Below, one piece after another: positions 19,229 through 27,740 of a DNA stretch of 64,000 nt (position 1 is the first letter of the stretch; each line of letters starts with the position of its first letter). The notes beneath the pieces are model-generated. The model did not search any database, was not told the origin of the DNA, and saw nothing but the letters and a program-made list of their open reading frames with translations. Origin of the DNA: Buchnera aphidicola (GTDB taxonomy: Bacteria; Pseudomonadota; Gammaproteobacteria; Enterobacterales; Enterobacteriaceae); the NCBI RefSeq assembly GCF_900128725.1, contig NZ_LT667500.1, forward strand, positions 248,001 through 312,000, given 5' to 3'. The position numbers and the translations under genes were made by a program.

Positions 19229-19957
19229 ATGAACACAATAAAAAACTCTACTACTGCTATAGATCATAGAAATTTAATTGACCGCCATGTTAAGGTTTCT
19301 AACTTTCGCTTTAAAAACAAAGATGTAAAAAATGATCATAAATATCACTTAGATCTTGACAAAGCAAATAAAAAAACTATAAATAAAAAGGTTGTAAATT
19401 CTGATGCTCTAAACGTTAATCAATCTCAAAAAAACACACCTGCTTTAGATCAAGAAAATAAAAAAGAAATAGGGTGGTTTTCTGTTTTAGATGGTCAGGG
19501 GTATGAGGGATTCGTAAAAACGGGACACATAGAAGTTAATAAAAATCGAGAAATATCAATAGATAATTACACACTTCTAGATATTCACAATAAACCAATC
19601 ATTGTTCCAGAAAACAAAACTATACTTATAAAATCTGAAGGTATTGTTGTAGCGCAAGATGCTGCTGATTTAGAAAATAATAAAGTAGAATTCTTGGGAC
19701 AATTAAAGAATCTTGCGTTAAATAATGATGACGTTATTATGCGGGATGATGGAGCAATGTATGATTTAAGTGACTCTGGAATAGAAAAATATAAACAAAA
19801 TGAATTAGATATCCAGAATAAACTTGTATCTAAAAAAACTTCTATGAAAAAAGACCAAGCCAAAGCAATAAATTTAATTAACATATTAAATGAAGTAAGA
19901 GCTCAAGAATCTCGTATGAAATTTAATTTAGACAATAACGACGAAAAAACTAAATAA
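19229..19957 (+). CDS. flgF: Flagellar basal-body rod protein FlgF, orphan and diverged
   Basis: Proximal rod protein of the flagellar basal body. The best match is the central region from GWFSVLDGQGYEGFVKTG (about residues 81-98), through ITIxNYTLLDIHNKPIIVPE to the segment following it, in line with E. coli GWLAVQTADGSEGYTRNG. The end NEVRAQESRMKFNLDNN resembles the C-terminal helix. The N-terminal rod helix is very degraded and lacks the usual SNLAN motif. It has 242 residues from the ATG at 19229, which has GGAG six bases upstream; an ATG at 19217 is also in frame. All other flagellar genes around it are gone or broken. It may be decaying or kept for export-apparatus assembly. Confidence 0.75.
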   Translation: MNTIKNSTTAIDHRNLIDRHVKVSNFRFKNKDVKNDHKYHLDLDKANKKTINKKVVNSDALNVNQSQKNTPALDQENKKEIGWFSVLDGQGYEGFVKTGHIEVNKNREISIDNYTLLDIHNKPIIVPENKTILIKSEGIVVAQDAADLENNKVEFLGQLKNLALNNDDVIMRDDGAMYDLSDSGIEKYKQNELDIQNKLVSKKTSMKKDQAKAINLINILNEVRAQESRMKFNLDNNDEKTK

Positions 19958-20393
19958 TCTTTTGAAAAAAATTATTTTATTATTGAGAAAATTATGTTAT
20001 TTATAAGACAATAATATGAGTAAAAACTAATTTTTAAAATATAAAAATAGAATATTTCTCCACCACGAGAAAAATACGATTACATAATTTTTACTAAATT
20101 TAAATTTTTTATTGAAATAATAATTAAACATTTTCTTATAGTTTTCAATATAGAAACTGGATTACTACCAGTTTCTATAAACACCTTTGAGCTATAACAA
20201 AAATGTTTATAAAAAACTACACTGTACAAAAAAGATACACTGCAAATAATACGGCAATACGCTCAAATTAATACAAGTGACTATACAACTTGATAGCTCC
20301 TATCTTCTAAACAGAAGTATAAAATTTTAAAAAAAAATGATATTCTTTAAAAATTGTATTACTAATCAGGATCTCGAGTAATAATGAACTTAC
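19958..20393. other. Noncoding stretch where flgG is expected
   Basis: 436 bases after flgF with no reading frame and no readable trace of FlgG. The only distinct element is a perfect 12-pair hairpin at 20149-20179. Confidence 0.5.
20149..20179 (+). repeat. Perfect 12-bp hairpin downstream of flgF
   Basis: TATAGAAACTGG and CCAGTTTCTATA pair without mismatch around a 7-base loop, about 190 bases after flgF. No T run follows on either strand. In decayed AT-rich DNA a stem this long with three G-C pairs at its loop end is notable. It may cap the flgF transcript. Confidence 0.55.
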
Positions 20394-21006
20394 GCGCCTT
20401 ACTACACAGACATATACGAACGGCTATATTTAATATCTTGTCTATCAAATCACGTAGCTCCATCTAATCACACACAAACGAAGAAAAAGTTTTTATTCAG
20501 AAAATTAAATTATCAGAAATAAATTACAAAAATGCTTTAAAAGATAATCCTGCATAGTTTAATGGTTACTCTCCATACAGAGTAGATGATAATATACAAT
20601 ATTATTTTATGAAACAAATATTACAAAATATATCGTCAGTAACTACTTAAAAAGAAAAATATGCAATTATGTTAATATGAAACCTGTTATTGTGAATAAA
20701 CATATAAGTCGTATTCATAAAAAGAAAGGCTATTCCTTTTTTATCCATCAAAACCTTTCTATTAAAAACAATATTCAAACCAAGTTCTCAGCTAAAACGG
20801 TTAAAATTTTAAAAATAAATATTTAAAACTATTTGGAGAAAAAAATTTTTATTAATTATTATATAGGCCAGATTACATTCTATGGAATGGTTAACCCAAA
20901 ACAAATTAATAAAAATCATTATCTAGATTCTTCTAAAATATCTAGTTTAATAATTAAATATCAACACAACAATATACCAAAAAATTTTATTTTTTTATTT
21001 ATTTAA
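20394..21006 (+). pseudogene. flgH: Flagellar L-ring protein pseudogene
   Basis: Broken remnant of the L-ring lipoprotein of the flagellum. Readable pieces fall in FlgH order: GYSPYRVDD then QILQNISS (matching GYQPLFEDRR and IVLQENVSA) near 20570-20635, FSAKTVKILKINI near 20790, and finally ITFYGMVNPKQINKNHY with SSKISSLIIKYQ (matching IRFSGVVNPRTISGSN and VADARIEYV) at about 20868-20970. At least four stop codons and several frame changes interrupt it, and the lipoprotein signal is gone. A functional protein is impossible. Confidence 0.8.
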
Positions 21007-21095
21007 AAAAAACATAGCATTTTTTAATTACATAATATGTATTATATATTATGAATACTTTCATCTATACATATCGTTGATATATTGAGGATTAT

Positions 21096-21511
21096 ATGAA
21101 TACACTGTTAAAATTAAAATATATTATTATCATGATATGTATTGTCTTCATAAATATCTTTCATTTTTCTACAAAAAAAATTTATAACTTAATCGATATT
21201 TCAAATATGTCGAATATTCCCTTAATTAGATATGCTTTAGTAGTTGGATTAAACGGCACTGGAGATAACTCATCAAAAACACCTTAAACCCCTCAAACGC
21301 TCAATAATATACTAATAAAGTTAGGTATTCACGTATAGATAACGTAAAAAAAATTAATACTAAAAATATAGCGGCCGTGATTGTAAAAGTCCGTATTTTT
21401 CCATTGAATTATATGGGTCAAGAAGTTGATATAACTATATCTTCTATCGGTAATGCACAAGATTTGAGTGGCTGAACATTGCTGATGAAGGTTTTAAAAA
21501 ATACTAATAAA
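21096..21511 (+). pseudogene. flgI: Flagellar P-ring protein pseudogene, 5' part
   Basis: Starts with a signal-like hydrophobic segment, then IPLIRYALVVGLNGTGDNSS, which matches FlgI SLIGYGLVVGLDGTGDQTT. The frame ends in a TAA after SSKTP, but the sequence continues TPQTLNNILIKLGIHV, then, after stops and a frame change, NTKNIAAVIVKVRIFPLNYM with GQEVDITISSIGNAQDLSG, a stop, and TLLMKVLK. Only the first third or so of the gene (about 135 of 365 residues) remains. The rest, and flgJ/flgK, are missing before rluC. Confidence 0.88.
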
Positions 21512-21714
21512 AAAAAATAAATATTTTTTTTTAAAGAAATTTAAAAATAAAAATTAAAAAAATTTCTAAAAATATATTTTTTTAAAAAATTAAACTTAAC
21601 GTCACTTTAAAAATTAATACTTAGACCTCCAGATATAAAAACTAGTATAATAAAAATATACTTTATTATGCGAGATACCAACATAATATTTATTTTTACT
21701 TCAGAGACTGTAAT

Positions 21715-22661
21715 ATGCGCACTCATGATTCGCTTAAAAAAGTAATCACTATTCAAAAACACATGTCAGAACAAAGAATTGATAATTTTTTATTTAAGAA
21801 TTTTAAAAAATTACCAAAAAGCATGATATATCGTAGCTTACGAATTGGAAAAATAAAAATCAATAAAAAAAAAGTCAAACCATACTATAAATTACAGAGA
21901 AACGACTGTATAACTATACACTCTATTAATATAGACATAAAAAAAAAAAAGTTTATTTAACCGGATTAACTATTAATTTGTTTTTAAAAAACATTTTATT
22001 TGAAGATAAATATTTAATCGTTTTTAACAAGCCTTGCGGAATTGCCGTACACGGAGGAAGCGGAATAAGCTATGGTGTAATAGAAACTTTTAGAACAATG
22101 CGTCCAGAATTAAAATTTTTAGAATTAGTTCATCGTATTGATAAAGAAACATCCGGAATACTTCTTCTAGCAAAAAAACGATCAATTTTAAAAAAAATGC
22201 ATGAAAATTTCTATTTAAAGAAAATAAAGAAAGAATATTTAGCATTATTACAAGGACATTGGTCAAAAAAAAACAAAGTAATAACCCTTCCATTATTCAT
22301 AGGAAGTAATATAAACCAAAAAAAAAAAGTATATGTGCATAAAGACGGAAAACCTTGTAAGACCCATTTTTTAGTTAAAAAATATTTTTACGACACTACC
22401 CTTGTCTCTATTATCCCTGTTACAGGTCGTACTCATCAAATTAGAGTACATGCTTCACAATTTGGACACCCAGTTCTTTTTGATCAAAAATATGGAAAAA
22501 AAAAAACAAAAACCAATTATGTTATAAAAAAAAATAATAGATTGTTATTACATGCTTATAAGATATCTTTTCCGCACCCTAAAGATGATAAAAAATTTTC
22601 TATAATTGCTCCTTTAGATGAAAAATTTGAAAATTGCTTAAAATTTTTTTCAAAAAAATAA
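21715..22661 (+). CDS. rluC: 23S rRNA pseudouridine synthase RluC, frameshifted at A12
   Basis: Makes pseudouridines 955, 2504 and 2580 in 23S rRNA. The first frame (21715-21960) encodes the S4 RNA-binding domain (SEQRIDNFLFKNFKKLPKSM), and the second (in phase with 21978-22661) the catalytic domain with HRIDKETSGILLLAKKRS, carrying the catalytic Asp, and TGRTHQIRVHASQFGHP. The two frames join at a run of 12 A (21939-21950). One extra A, or a -1 slip, gives an uninterrupted protein of about 315 residues, and no stop lies between the parts in the shifted frame. Every family motif is intact, which argues for slippage rescue or a miscalled run rather than a dead gene. Confidence 0.85.
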
Positions 22662-22783
22662 TTATTATTATATGTATGTTTATAAAAATAATGTTATATT
22701 GTGATATAAAGATTTATTTTAGTTCTAAACAATTAAATTAATTGATGAACAAAAACATATTAATATTAATAATAGGAAAAAAA

Positions 22784-22981
22784 ATGGCTGTACAAAAAAG
22801 TAAACCTAGTCGCTCCAAAAGAGGAATGAGACGATCGCACGATCACTTAATTCAAAAAACATTTTCTACAGACAAAACTTCAAAAGAAATACATATCAGG
22901 CATCACATTACCGCAAAAGGATATTATAGAGGAAAAAAAACATCGTTATTCTTTGCAAGATCAGAACAAGATATTAAGTAG
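22784..22981 (+). CDS. rpmF: 50S ribosomal protein L32
   Basis: Small protein of the large subunit. [20 protein letters not shown] and the [10 protein letters not shown] segment are typical. The true start is the ATG at 22784, with AGGA seven bases upstream; an open frame back to 22742 (TTG) adds an unconserved stretch. The product has 65 residues, longer than E. coli (57) because the C terminus runs on for about ten residues with no match. It precedes the fatty-acid genes as in E. coli, where plsX and fabH lie between; both are absent here. Confidence 0.95.
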   Translation: MAVQKSKPSRSKRGMRRSHDHLIQKTFSTDKTSKEIHIRHHITAKGYYRGKKTSLFFARSEQDIK

Positions 22982-23304
22982 AAAAAGAATATTCGAATAA
23001 ATAATTAACATGATTTCGTTGTGAAATATATAAGCTATTTCGTACATCGTTTTATTTTTTAAAAATATTTTTAAAAAATACATAAGTATATATTTAAAAA
23101 CTCTATTTCCCTCTAAAAGTTTTTTTGTTCAGTTCCATTAACGTTAATAATTATTTATTTCGTACATATTTTCAAACTCTTATATGCTCTATATAAAAAA
23201 GCATGTGTGTTTATTGTGAAAAACACATGTGTTCTATTCCAATAAGATATCTATCTATATTATCGATTATACTGCTATAAAAAAGCTAATAGGTCAATTA
23301 TTAT
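22982..23304. other. Spacer between rpmF and fabD
   Basis: 323 bases, no gene. plsX and fabH of the E. coli order are missing. An imperfect hairpin at 23202-23229 is the only structure I see; it may end the rpmF transcript or lie in the leader of the fab operon. Confidence 0.5.
23202..23229 (+). repeat. Imperfect hairpin before fabD
   Basis: CATGTGT-G-TTT pairs with AAA-A-ACACATG across a short loop, ten pairs with one mismatch. No T run follows, so the function is unclear. Confidence 0.3.
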
Positions 23305-24245
23305 ATGAACCAATTTGCAATAATTTTTCCCGGATTAGGAACTTACAACATAAAAGTATTAGAAGCATTATTTAAAAAACATAATATAATTCGCCAAACA
23401 TTTACTGAAGCATCAGACATATTACACAATAACATATATAAAGACTTTATAATTAATGCATCTGATCCTTTGTATTACAAAAAAAATATATATTTAATTA
23501 TATTCATTTCATCAATTGCCATATACAGGACATTAAATAAAGAAATAGATATTAATCCCGGTATTATGGGTGGACATAGCTTAGGCCAATATTCTGCTTT
23601 GGTCTGCAATAATAATATTTTATTTCAAGAAGCTCTAAAAATAATTAAAATACGTAATCAAATTATGCTATTAGCAGTTAAAAATATTCGTATATTAAAT
23701 TTAATAATTTTAGGATTAAACTATAATATTGTAAAAAGAATTTGCACATCAGTGTCTACTACAAAAAAAAAGTATTTATCTCTATTGTTAACTCAAAAAA
23801 ACAAATAGTCATTACGGGACATTATTCAGCAGTACATTATGCTGGAACTATTTTGAAAAAACTTTTTTTTGCAAAAATTATTCGATTACCTATCTTAATT
23901 GCACCTCATTGTTTATTGATGAAAAAATATAAAAAACACTTTTCTTTTTATTTAAAAAAAATAAATATTTCTTCAAGCACAAATGCAATTATTAGCAATC
24001 ATAATTCTAACCTTCTATATTCAAAAAAAGATATCTATAATTCATTAGTCAAACAAATATATAAAAAAGTACGATGGAGTGATAATATCAAAAAAATAAT
24101 TTCTTTAAGAAAAAAAATAATTATTGAAATAGGAATCGGAAGAATATTAACTAATCTAAATAAAAAAAACAAAACAATTCAATCATATTCTACTGATCAT
24201 AGTAAAAAATTATCATTAATCGTAGATATAATCAAAAAATTATGA
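23305..24245 (+). CDS. fabD: Malonyl-CoA-ACP transacylase FabD, frameshifted at A9
   Basis: Moves malonyl from CoA to acyl carrier protein, feeding fatty-acid synthesis. The first frame (23305-23808) carries the nucleophile GGHSLG (Ser92) and Arg117; the second (to 24245) carries the catalytic His in APHCLLM and the end segment EIGIGRILTNL. The frames meet at a run of nine A (23763-23771): one extra A, or a -1 slip, gives CTSVSTTKKKVFISIVNS, matching E. coli across the joint. The oxyanion-hole Gln11 (FPGQG in E. coli) reads Leu (FPGLG). The stop overlaps the fabG start, so the two are translationally coupled. Conservation on both sides implies the product is made. Confidence 0.85.
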
Positions 24246-24979
24246 AAAAAAAAATTGCTTTAATTACGGGCGCTAATCGAGGCATCGGTAAAAAAATTGC
24301 TACAGACTTAATAAATCTAGGAATATACGTCATAGGCACAACAACTACAAAAAAAGGGTTGGTCAAAATAAAAAAAAGATTTCAATCAAACGGAACTGGA
24401 GTATTGATAAACTTTATACATAACTCTACAATTAAAAAAAAAATAAAATCGATAATTAATAAATTTAAAGTTATTGATATTATTGTTCATAACGCTGGAG
24501 TGATATATGATAATTTATTAGTAACAATGAAAGACGAAGAATGGACAAATGTTATAGACATTAATTTATCTGCTATATTTTATATTACAAAAATCATCCT
24601 ACCGCCTATGATCAAACAAAGATATGGCCGAATAATTGTCATCAGCTCACTCTCCGGAAAAATAGGGCAAAAGGGACAAACAAATTATTCAGCATCAAAA
24701 TCTGGTTTGATAGGTTTTGCAAAATCTTTAGCGTTAGAGGTGGCTTCCAAAGGAATTACAGTGAATATTGTTTCTCCCGGATATATTATAACTAATATGA
24801 CTAAAAATATACTATCTTCTCGAAAAAAGGAAATTTTGAAAAAAATACCGGTAGGTCGCTTTGGAAAAACCAAAGATGTCTCTCACCTTGTATCTTTTTT
24901 GTCATCAGAAAAATCTTCCTATATTACTGGCCAAAATATTCATATTAACGGCGGCATATATGCTTCTGCAAGCACATAA
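24242..24979 (+). CDS. fabG: 3-oxoacyl-ACP reductase
   Basis: NADPH-dependent short-chain dehydrogenase that reduces 3-ketoacyl-ACP in fatty-acid elongation. The cofactor loop GANRGIG is at residues 10-16, NAG near 84, and the catalytic triad is Ser136, Tyr149 and Lys153 (TNYSASKSGLIGFAKSLALE). The 245 residues compare with 244 in E. coli. The ATG overlaps the fabD stop by four bases (ATGA), showing translational coupling, and acpP follows 75 bases later. Confidence 0.96.
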   Translation: MKKKIALITGANRGIGKKIATDLINLGIYVIGTTTTKKGLVKIKKRFQSNGTGVLINFIHNSTIKKKIKSIINKFKVIDIIVHNAGVIYDNLLVTMKDEEWTNVIDINLSAIFYITKIILPPMIKQRYGRIIVISSLSGKIGQKGQTNYSASKSGLIGFAKSLALEVASKGITVNIVSPGYIITNMTKNILSSRKKEILKKIPVGRFGKTKDVSHLVSFLSSEKSSYITGQNIHINGGIYASAST

Positions 24980-25054
24980 CTTTCCGTATATAATGATGTT
25001 ACAGTATTCATAATAAATTTCTACTATTATTCAATATCATGGAAAACGAAAAAA

Positions 25055-25291
25055 ATGAAAAGTATTACTAATCGAGTAAAAAGAATAATTCAAAAACAGT
25101 TCCCTACAAAAAAAACAATTTGTTTAAGCAGCCGGTTGCATAAAGAATTAAAAATTGATTCATTAGATTTCGTAGAATTAATTATGCTGTTAGAAGAAGA
25201 ATTTAATATTGAGTTATTCGACATAGAAGAAGAAACAATAAAAACAATACAAGATCTAGTAATATACATTACAAAAAAAATTAATAAATAA
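25055..25291 (+). CDS. acpP: Acyl carrier protein
   Basis: Carries growing acyl chains on a phosphopantetheine arm. The attachment site DSL has Ser at residue 36, exactly as in E. coli, followed by the recognition helix [16 protein letters not shown]. It has 78 residues and is acidic in the second half. The N-terminal loop is more diverged ([16 protein letters not shown]) than in most ACPs. It is the third fatty-acid gene in the row; fabF, which follows acpP in E. coli, is absent. Confidence 0.95.
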   Translation: MKSITNRVKRIIQKQFPTKKTICLSSRLHKELKIDSLDFVELIMLLEEEFNIELFDIEEETIKTIQDLVIYITKKINK

Positions 25292-25307
25292 AGATAAAAG
25301 CTTATAT

Positions 25308-26291
25308 ATGAAGAACTATCCGTGGCTATTACATCAGTATAATGACATTATTGAAAAATACTTAAAAAAAAAATTACATCCAATCATTTTAATGCAATCC
25401 AATAACGATATAGGCGTTTCCAACTTAATTTTACAAATCTATAAATGGATTTTATGTTCTAATAAAAAAAAAAATAAAAATTGCGGGCATTGTCTCGCAT
25501 GCAGGCTAATAGATTTAAATAATCACCCAGATGTATATAATCTCTATCATTTATCTAAAAAAAAAAATATTGGAATTGACGTAGTTAGAAACGTTCTAAA
25601 TAACTTATATAATTCCTCACAACAAGGTGGAAAAAAAATAGTTTGTTTTCCCGAAATGAACAATCTCACCCAAGAAGCGAGTCATTCTATATTAAAAACT
25701 TTAGAAGAACCGCCACATGATACGATATTTTTTTTATGCACAAACAATATATTGCAAATCAATAATACCATTAAAAGTAGATCAACTATTTATCTAATTC
25801 CCTCTCCAAGCGAAAAAAACAATTTAATTTGGCTAAAAAAAAAGAATAAGTCTTTTCTTTCTTTTCAGCTATTAACTGCGTTACGAATGAATAATAACTC
25901 TCCTATTAATGCGCATAAATTTCTAAATAAAAATACCTTTAAACAAAGAGATATATTTATGCAAGCAATAAAAAAATATATTTTTGACCATAAAAATATT
26001 GATCTATTAAAATCTATATACGGTTACAATACAAAAAATGTTGTTTTGTGGGTTTTTTATTTGTTAATAGATACTATAAAATATAAAACAAATTACATAG
26101 GCAAAATCAGAAATATAGATAATTTAAAATTAATTAAGATAATTTCCAATAAAAATAGTATCAATGCATTAAAAAATAATTTATTAACTTGGATCAGTTA
26201 CCAAAAAATATTAACTCATGCATTTAATATTGATAAAAAGTTAGTTTTTACTGAGCAAATTTTATCATGGGCAAATGTAATATTAAAATAA
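25308..26291 (+). CDS. holB: DNA polymerase III delta-prime subunit
   Basis: Clamp-loader subunit that helps open and place the beta clamp. The N terminus NYPWLLHQYNDII matches E. coli, followed by a degenerate P-loop (SNNDIGVSN, so it does not bind ATP, as expected for delta-prime). The zinc module CGHCLAC is preceded by a further Cys, and the conserved LKTLEEPPHDTIFFL with the SRS arginine-finger region are present. It has 327 residues (334 in E. coli). Only 16 bases separate it from acpP; tmk, which usually stands here, is missing. Confidence 0.93.
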   Translation: MKNYPWLLHQYNDIIEKYLKKKLHPIILMQSNNDIGVSNLILQIYKWILCSNKKKNKNCGHCLACRLIDLNNHPDVYNLYHLSKKKNIGIDVVRNVLNNLYNSSQQGGKKIVCFPEMNNLTQEASHSILKTLEEPPHDTIFFLCTNNILQINNTIKSRSTIYLIPSPSEKNNLIWLKKKNKSFLSFQLLTALRMNNNSPINAHKFLNKNTFKQRDIFMQAIKKYIFDHKNIDLLKSIYGYNTKNVVLWVFYLLIDTIKYKTNYIGKIRNIDNLKLIKIISNKNSINALKNNLLTWISYQKILTHAFNIDKKLVFTEQILSWANVILK

Positions 26292-26322
26292 CGTTTTATC
26301 CAAACCAATAAGGATCAAGAAT

Positions 26323-27102
26323 ATGTTTTTAATTGACAGTCATTGCCATATTAATCGTATATATAATGCTAAAAAAAAAATAAATATTAATAATATTTTA
26401 AATAAAGCATATTCAAAACATGTTAAATTATTCTTATCCGTTTCTACATCCTTATCAGACTTTAACGATTTATTCAAACTTACAAGCGCATATAGAAATA
26501 TTTTTTTATCCTGCGGCCTACATCCGTGTTATTCACACTTGATCAATGATATCCAAGATATTAAGTCTCTTGCCACAAACAAAAAAGTCATCGCGATTGG
26601 AGAAACGGGGCTGGATTTCTATCGATCTCAACAAAAAAAAACCGAACAAATAACATTATTTGAAAAGCATATATGCATCAGTAGAATTACTAAGAAACCA
26701 TTAATTATACACAATAGACATGCAGATAATGAAGTTATAAATACTCTAGAAAACCAAAAAAATAAGTTATCTACCGGAATTATTCATTCGTTTACAGGAA
26801 CAACAGAATTTGCAAAAAAAATATTAGATTTAGGATTTTATATTTCATTTTCCGGAATTATTACATTTAAAAAATCACACGAATTACGTTCTGTTATAAA
26901 ATTTATTCCATTAGATAGATTATTAATAGAAACAGATTCTCCGTATCTCGCCCCTGAGCCGTATCGAGGAACTAACAATCAGCCCTATTTATTATATTAT
27001 ATAGCTCAAACTGTTAAAAAATGTTTAAACATAGATCTTGATAATCTCTCAGAAATACTAAAAAAAAATTTTTTTGAATTATTTAACATAAAAAACTTCT
27101 AA
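26323..27102 (+). CDS. tatD: TatD-family metal-dependent deoxyribonuclease
   Basis: Homologue of E. coli YcfH, a TIM-barrel metallohydrolase with 3'-5' DNase activity in characterised relatives. Metal ligands appear in order: DSHCH near residue 5, the Glu in IGETGLDFY near 89, His in IIHNRHAD, His in HSFTG, and Asp in ETDSPYLAPEP. It has 259 residues (265 in E. coli). AAGGA before the ATG supports the start. It follows holB by 31 bases, as in enterobacteria. Confidence 0.93.
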   Translation: MFLIDSHCHINRIYNAKKKININNILNKAYSKHVKLFLSVSTSLSDFNDLFKLTSAYRNIFLSCGLHPCYSHLINDIQDIKSLATNKKVIAIGETGLDFYRSQQKKTEQITLFEKHICISRITKKPLIIHNRHADNEVINTLENQKNKLSTGIIHSFTGTTEFAKKILDLGFYISFSGIITFKKSHELRSVIKFIPLDRLLIETDSPYLAPEPYRGTNNQPYLLYYIAQTVKKCLNIDLDNLSEILKKNFFELFNIKNF

Positions 27103-27738
27103 ATAAAATATAAAAAATAATTAAGTAAATGCTATTAATATAAAAATATTATATATTTCAAAAAAATAAAAGTATAGAATTTTATAATCAAGTTCACTAA
27201 CTATATTTTAATATTTTTTCAAAAACAAAGAATAACTAATTATTAAATTCATTACGCTAATTAAGAGAGCCTTAAATATGTAAATCTATTTATAGGCTCA
27301 AATCATTTTTTTTAACCATAAATACTACTCATTTAACCAAAACCTACAATATAACAAAAAGTTATATGATTGATATTTTTTTTATATTTCCATCATGCTG
27401 CAAAAAATATAATCAAAAATTAAATTATTAAATCATTTTAGAGTCTAACGAAGGCGTAGAAAAATAAATTATTATTTACATATACCGAAAGATACTCGAA
27501 ATACTTACTCTCGGCATAAAAATATTTTTATCAATATAAAAATAAAAAGCACCATATTTATAAACGTAAAAATATATATTTATAAAATAGAAAACGATAT
27601 CAATAAATAATGTTTTCTAAGCTAGACGCTTGTTCATAAATAAAATTCAGGCAATAAAATTGTATAGATGTTATCCGGCAAGGCAAACTTCTAAAAAAAT
27701 AAAAAAAATATTTATTTTATTTGATAAAAATAAATATT
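27103..27738. other. Noncoding spacer between tatD and asnS
   Basis: 636 bases with no gene, holding two terminator-like hairpins (27268-27313 and 27705-27740). In pea-aphid Buchnera, as I recall, the glucose PTS gene ptsG follows tatD. I find no trace of it, so it was probably lost here and the first hairpin could be its old terminator. Confidence 0.5.
27268..27313 (+). terminator. Terminator-like hairpin in the tatD-asnS spacer
   Basis: AGCCTTAAATA pairs with TATTTATAGGCT (one bulge) and is followed within a few bases by eight T. It reads as an intrinsic terminator for plus-strand transcription but lies 165 bases after tatD. Confidence 0.5.
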
Positions 27739-27740
27739 TT
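27705..27740 (-). terminator. Intrinsic terminator of asnS
   Basis: ATAAATATTTT/AAAATATTTAT forms an AT-only stem of 11 or more pairs overlapping the asnS stop. It is followed on the minus strand by a nearly continuous run of T (eight T, A, seven T). Confidence 0.55.

Noticed and set aside
21096-21287. A 63-codon small membrane protein
   Set aside because: Its end matches FlgI and the alignment continues past the stop in other frames, so it is a pseudogene fragment.
21978-22661. A separate short pseudouridine synthase without S4 domain
   Set aside because: The shifted frame is open right back to the A12 run and continues the RluC alignment, so it is the second part of rluC.
23742-24245. A separate gene starting inside fabD
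   Set aside because: The protein is the second half of FabD, aligned through the frameshift; the apparent start codon lies in the conserved first half.
27480-27520. Hairpin CCGAAAG...CTCTCGG in the tatD-asnS gap
   Set aside because: Too many mismatches compared with the two clearer hairpins in the same spacer.
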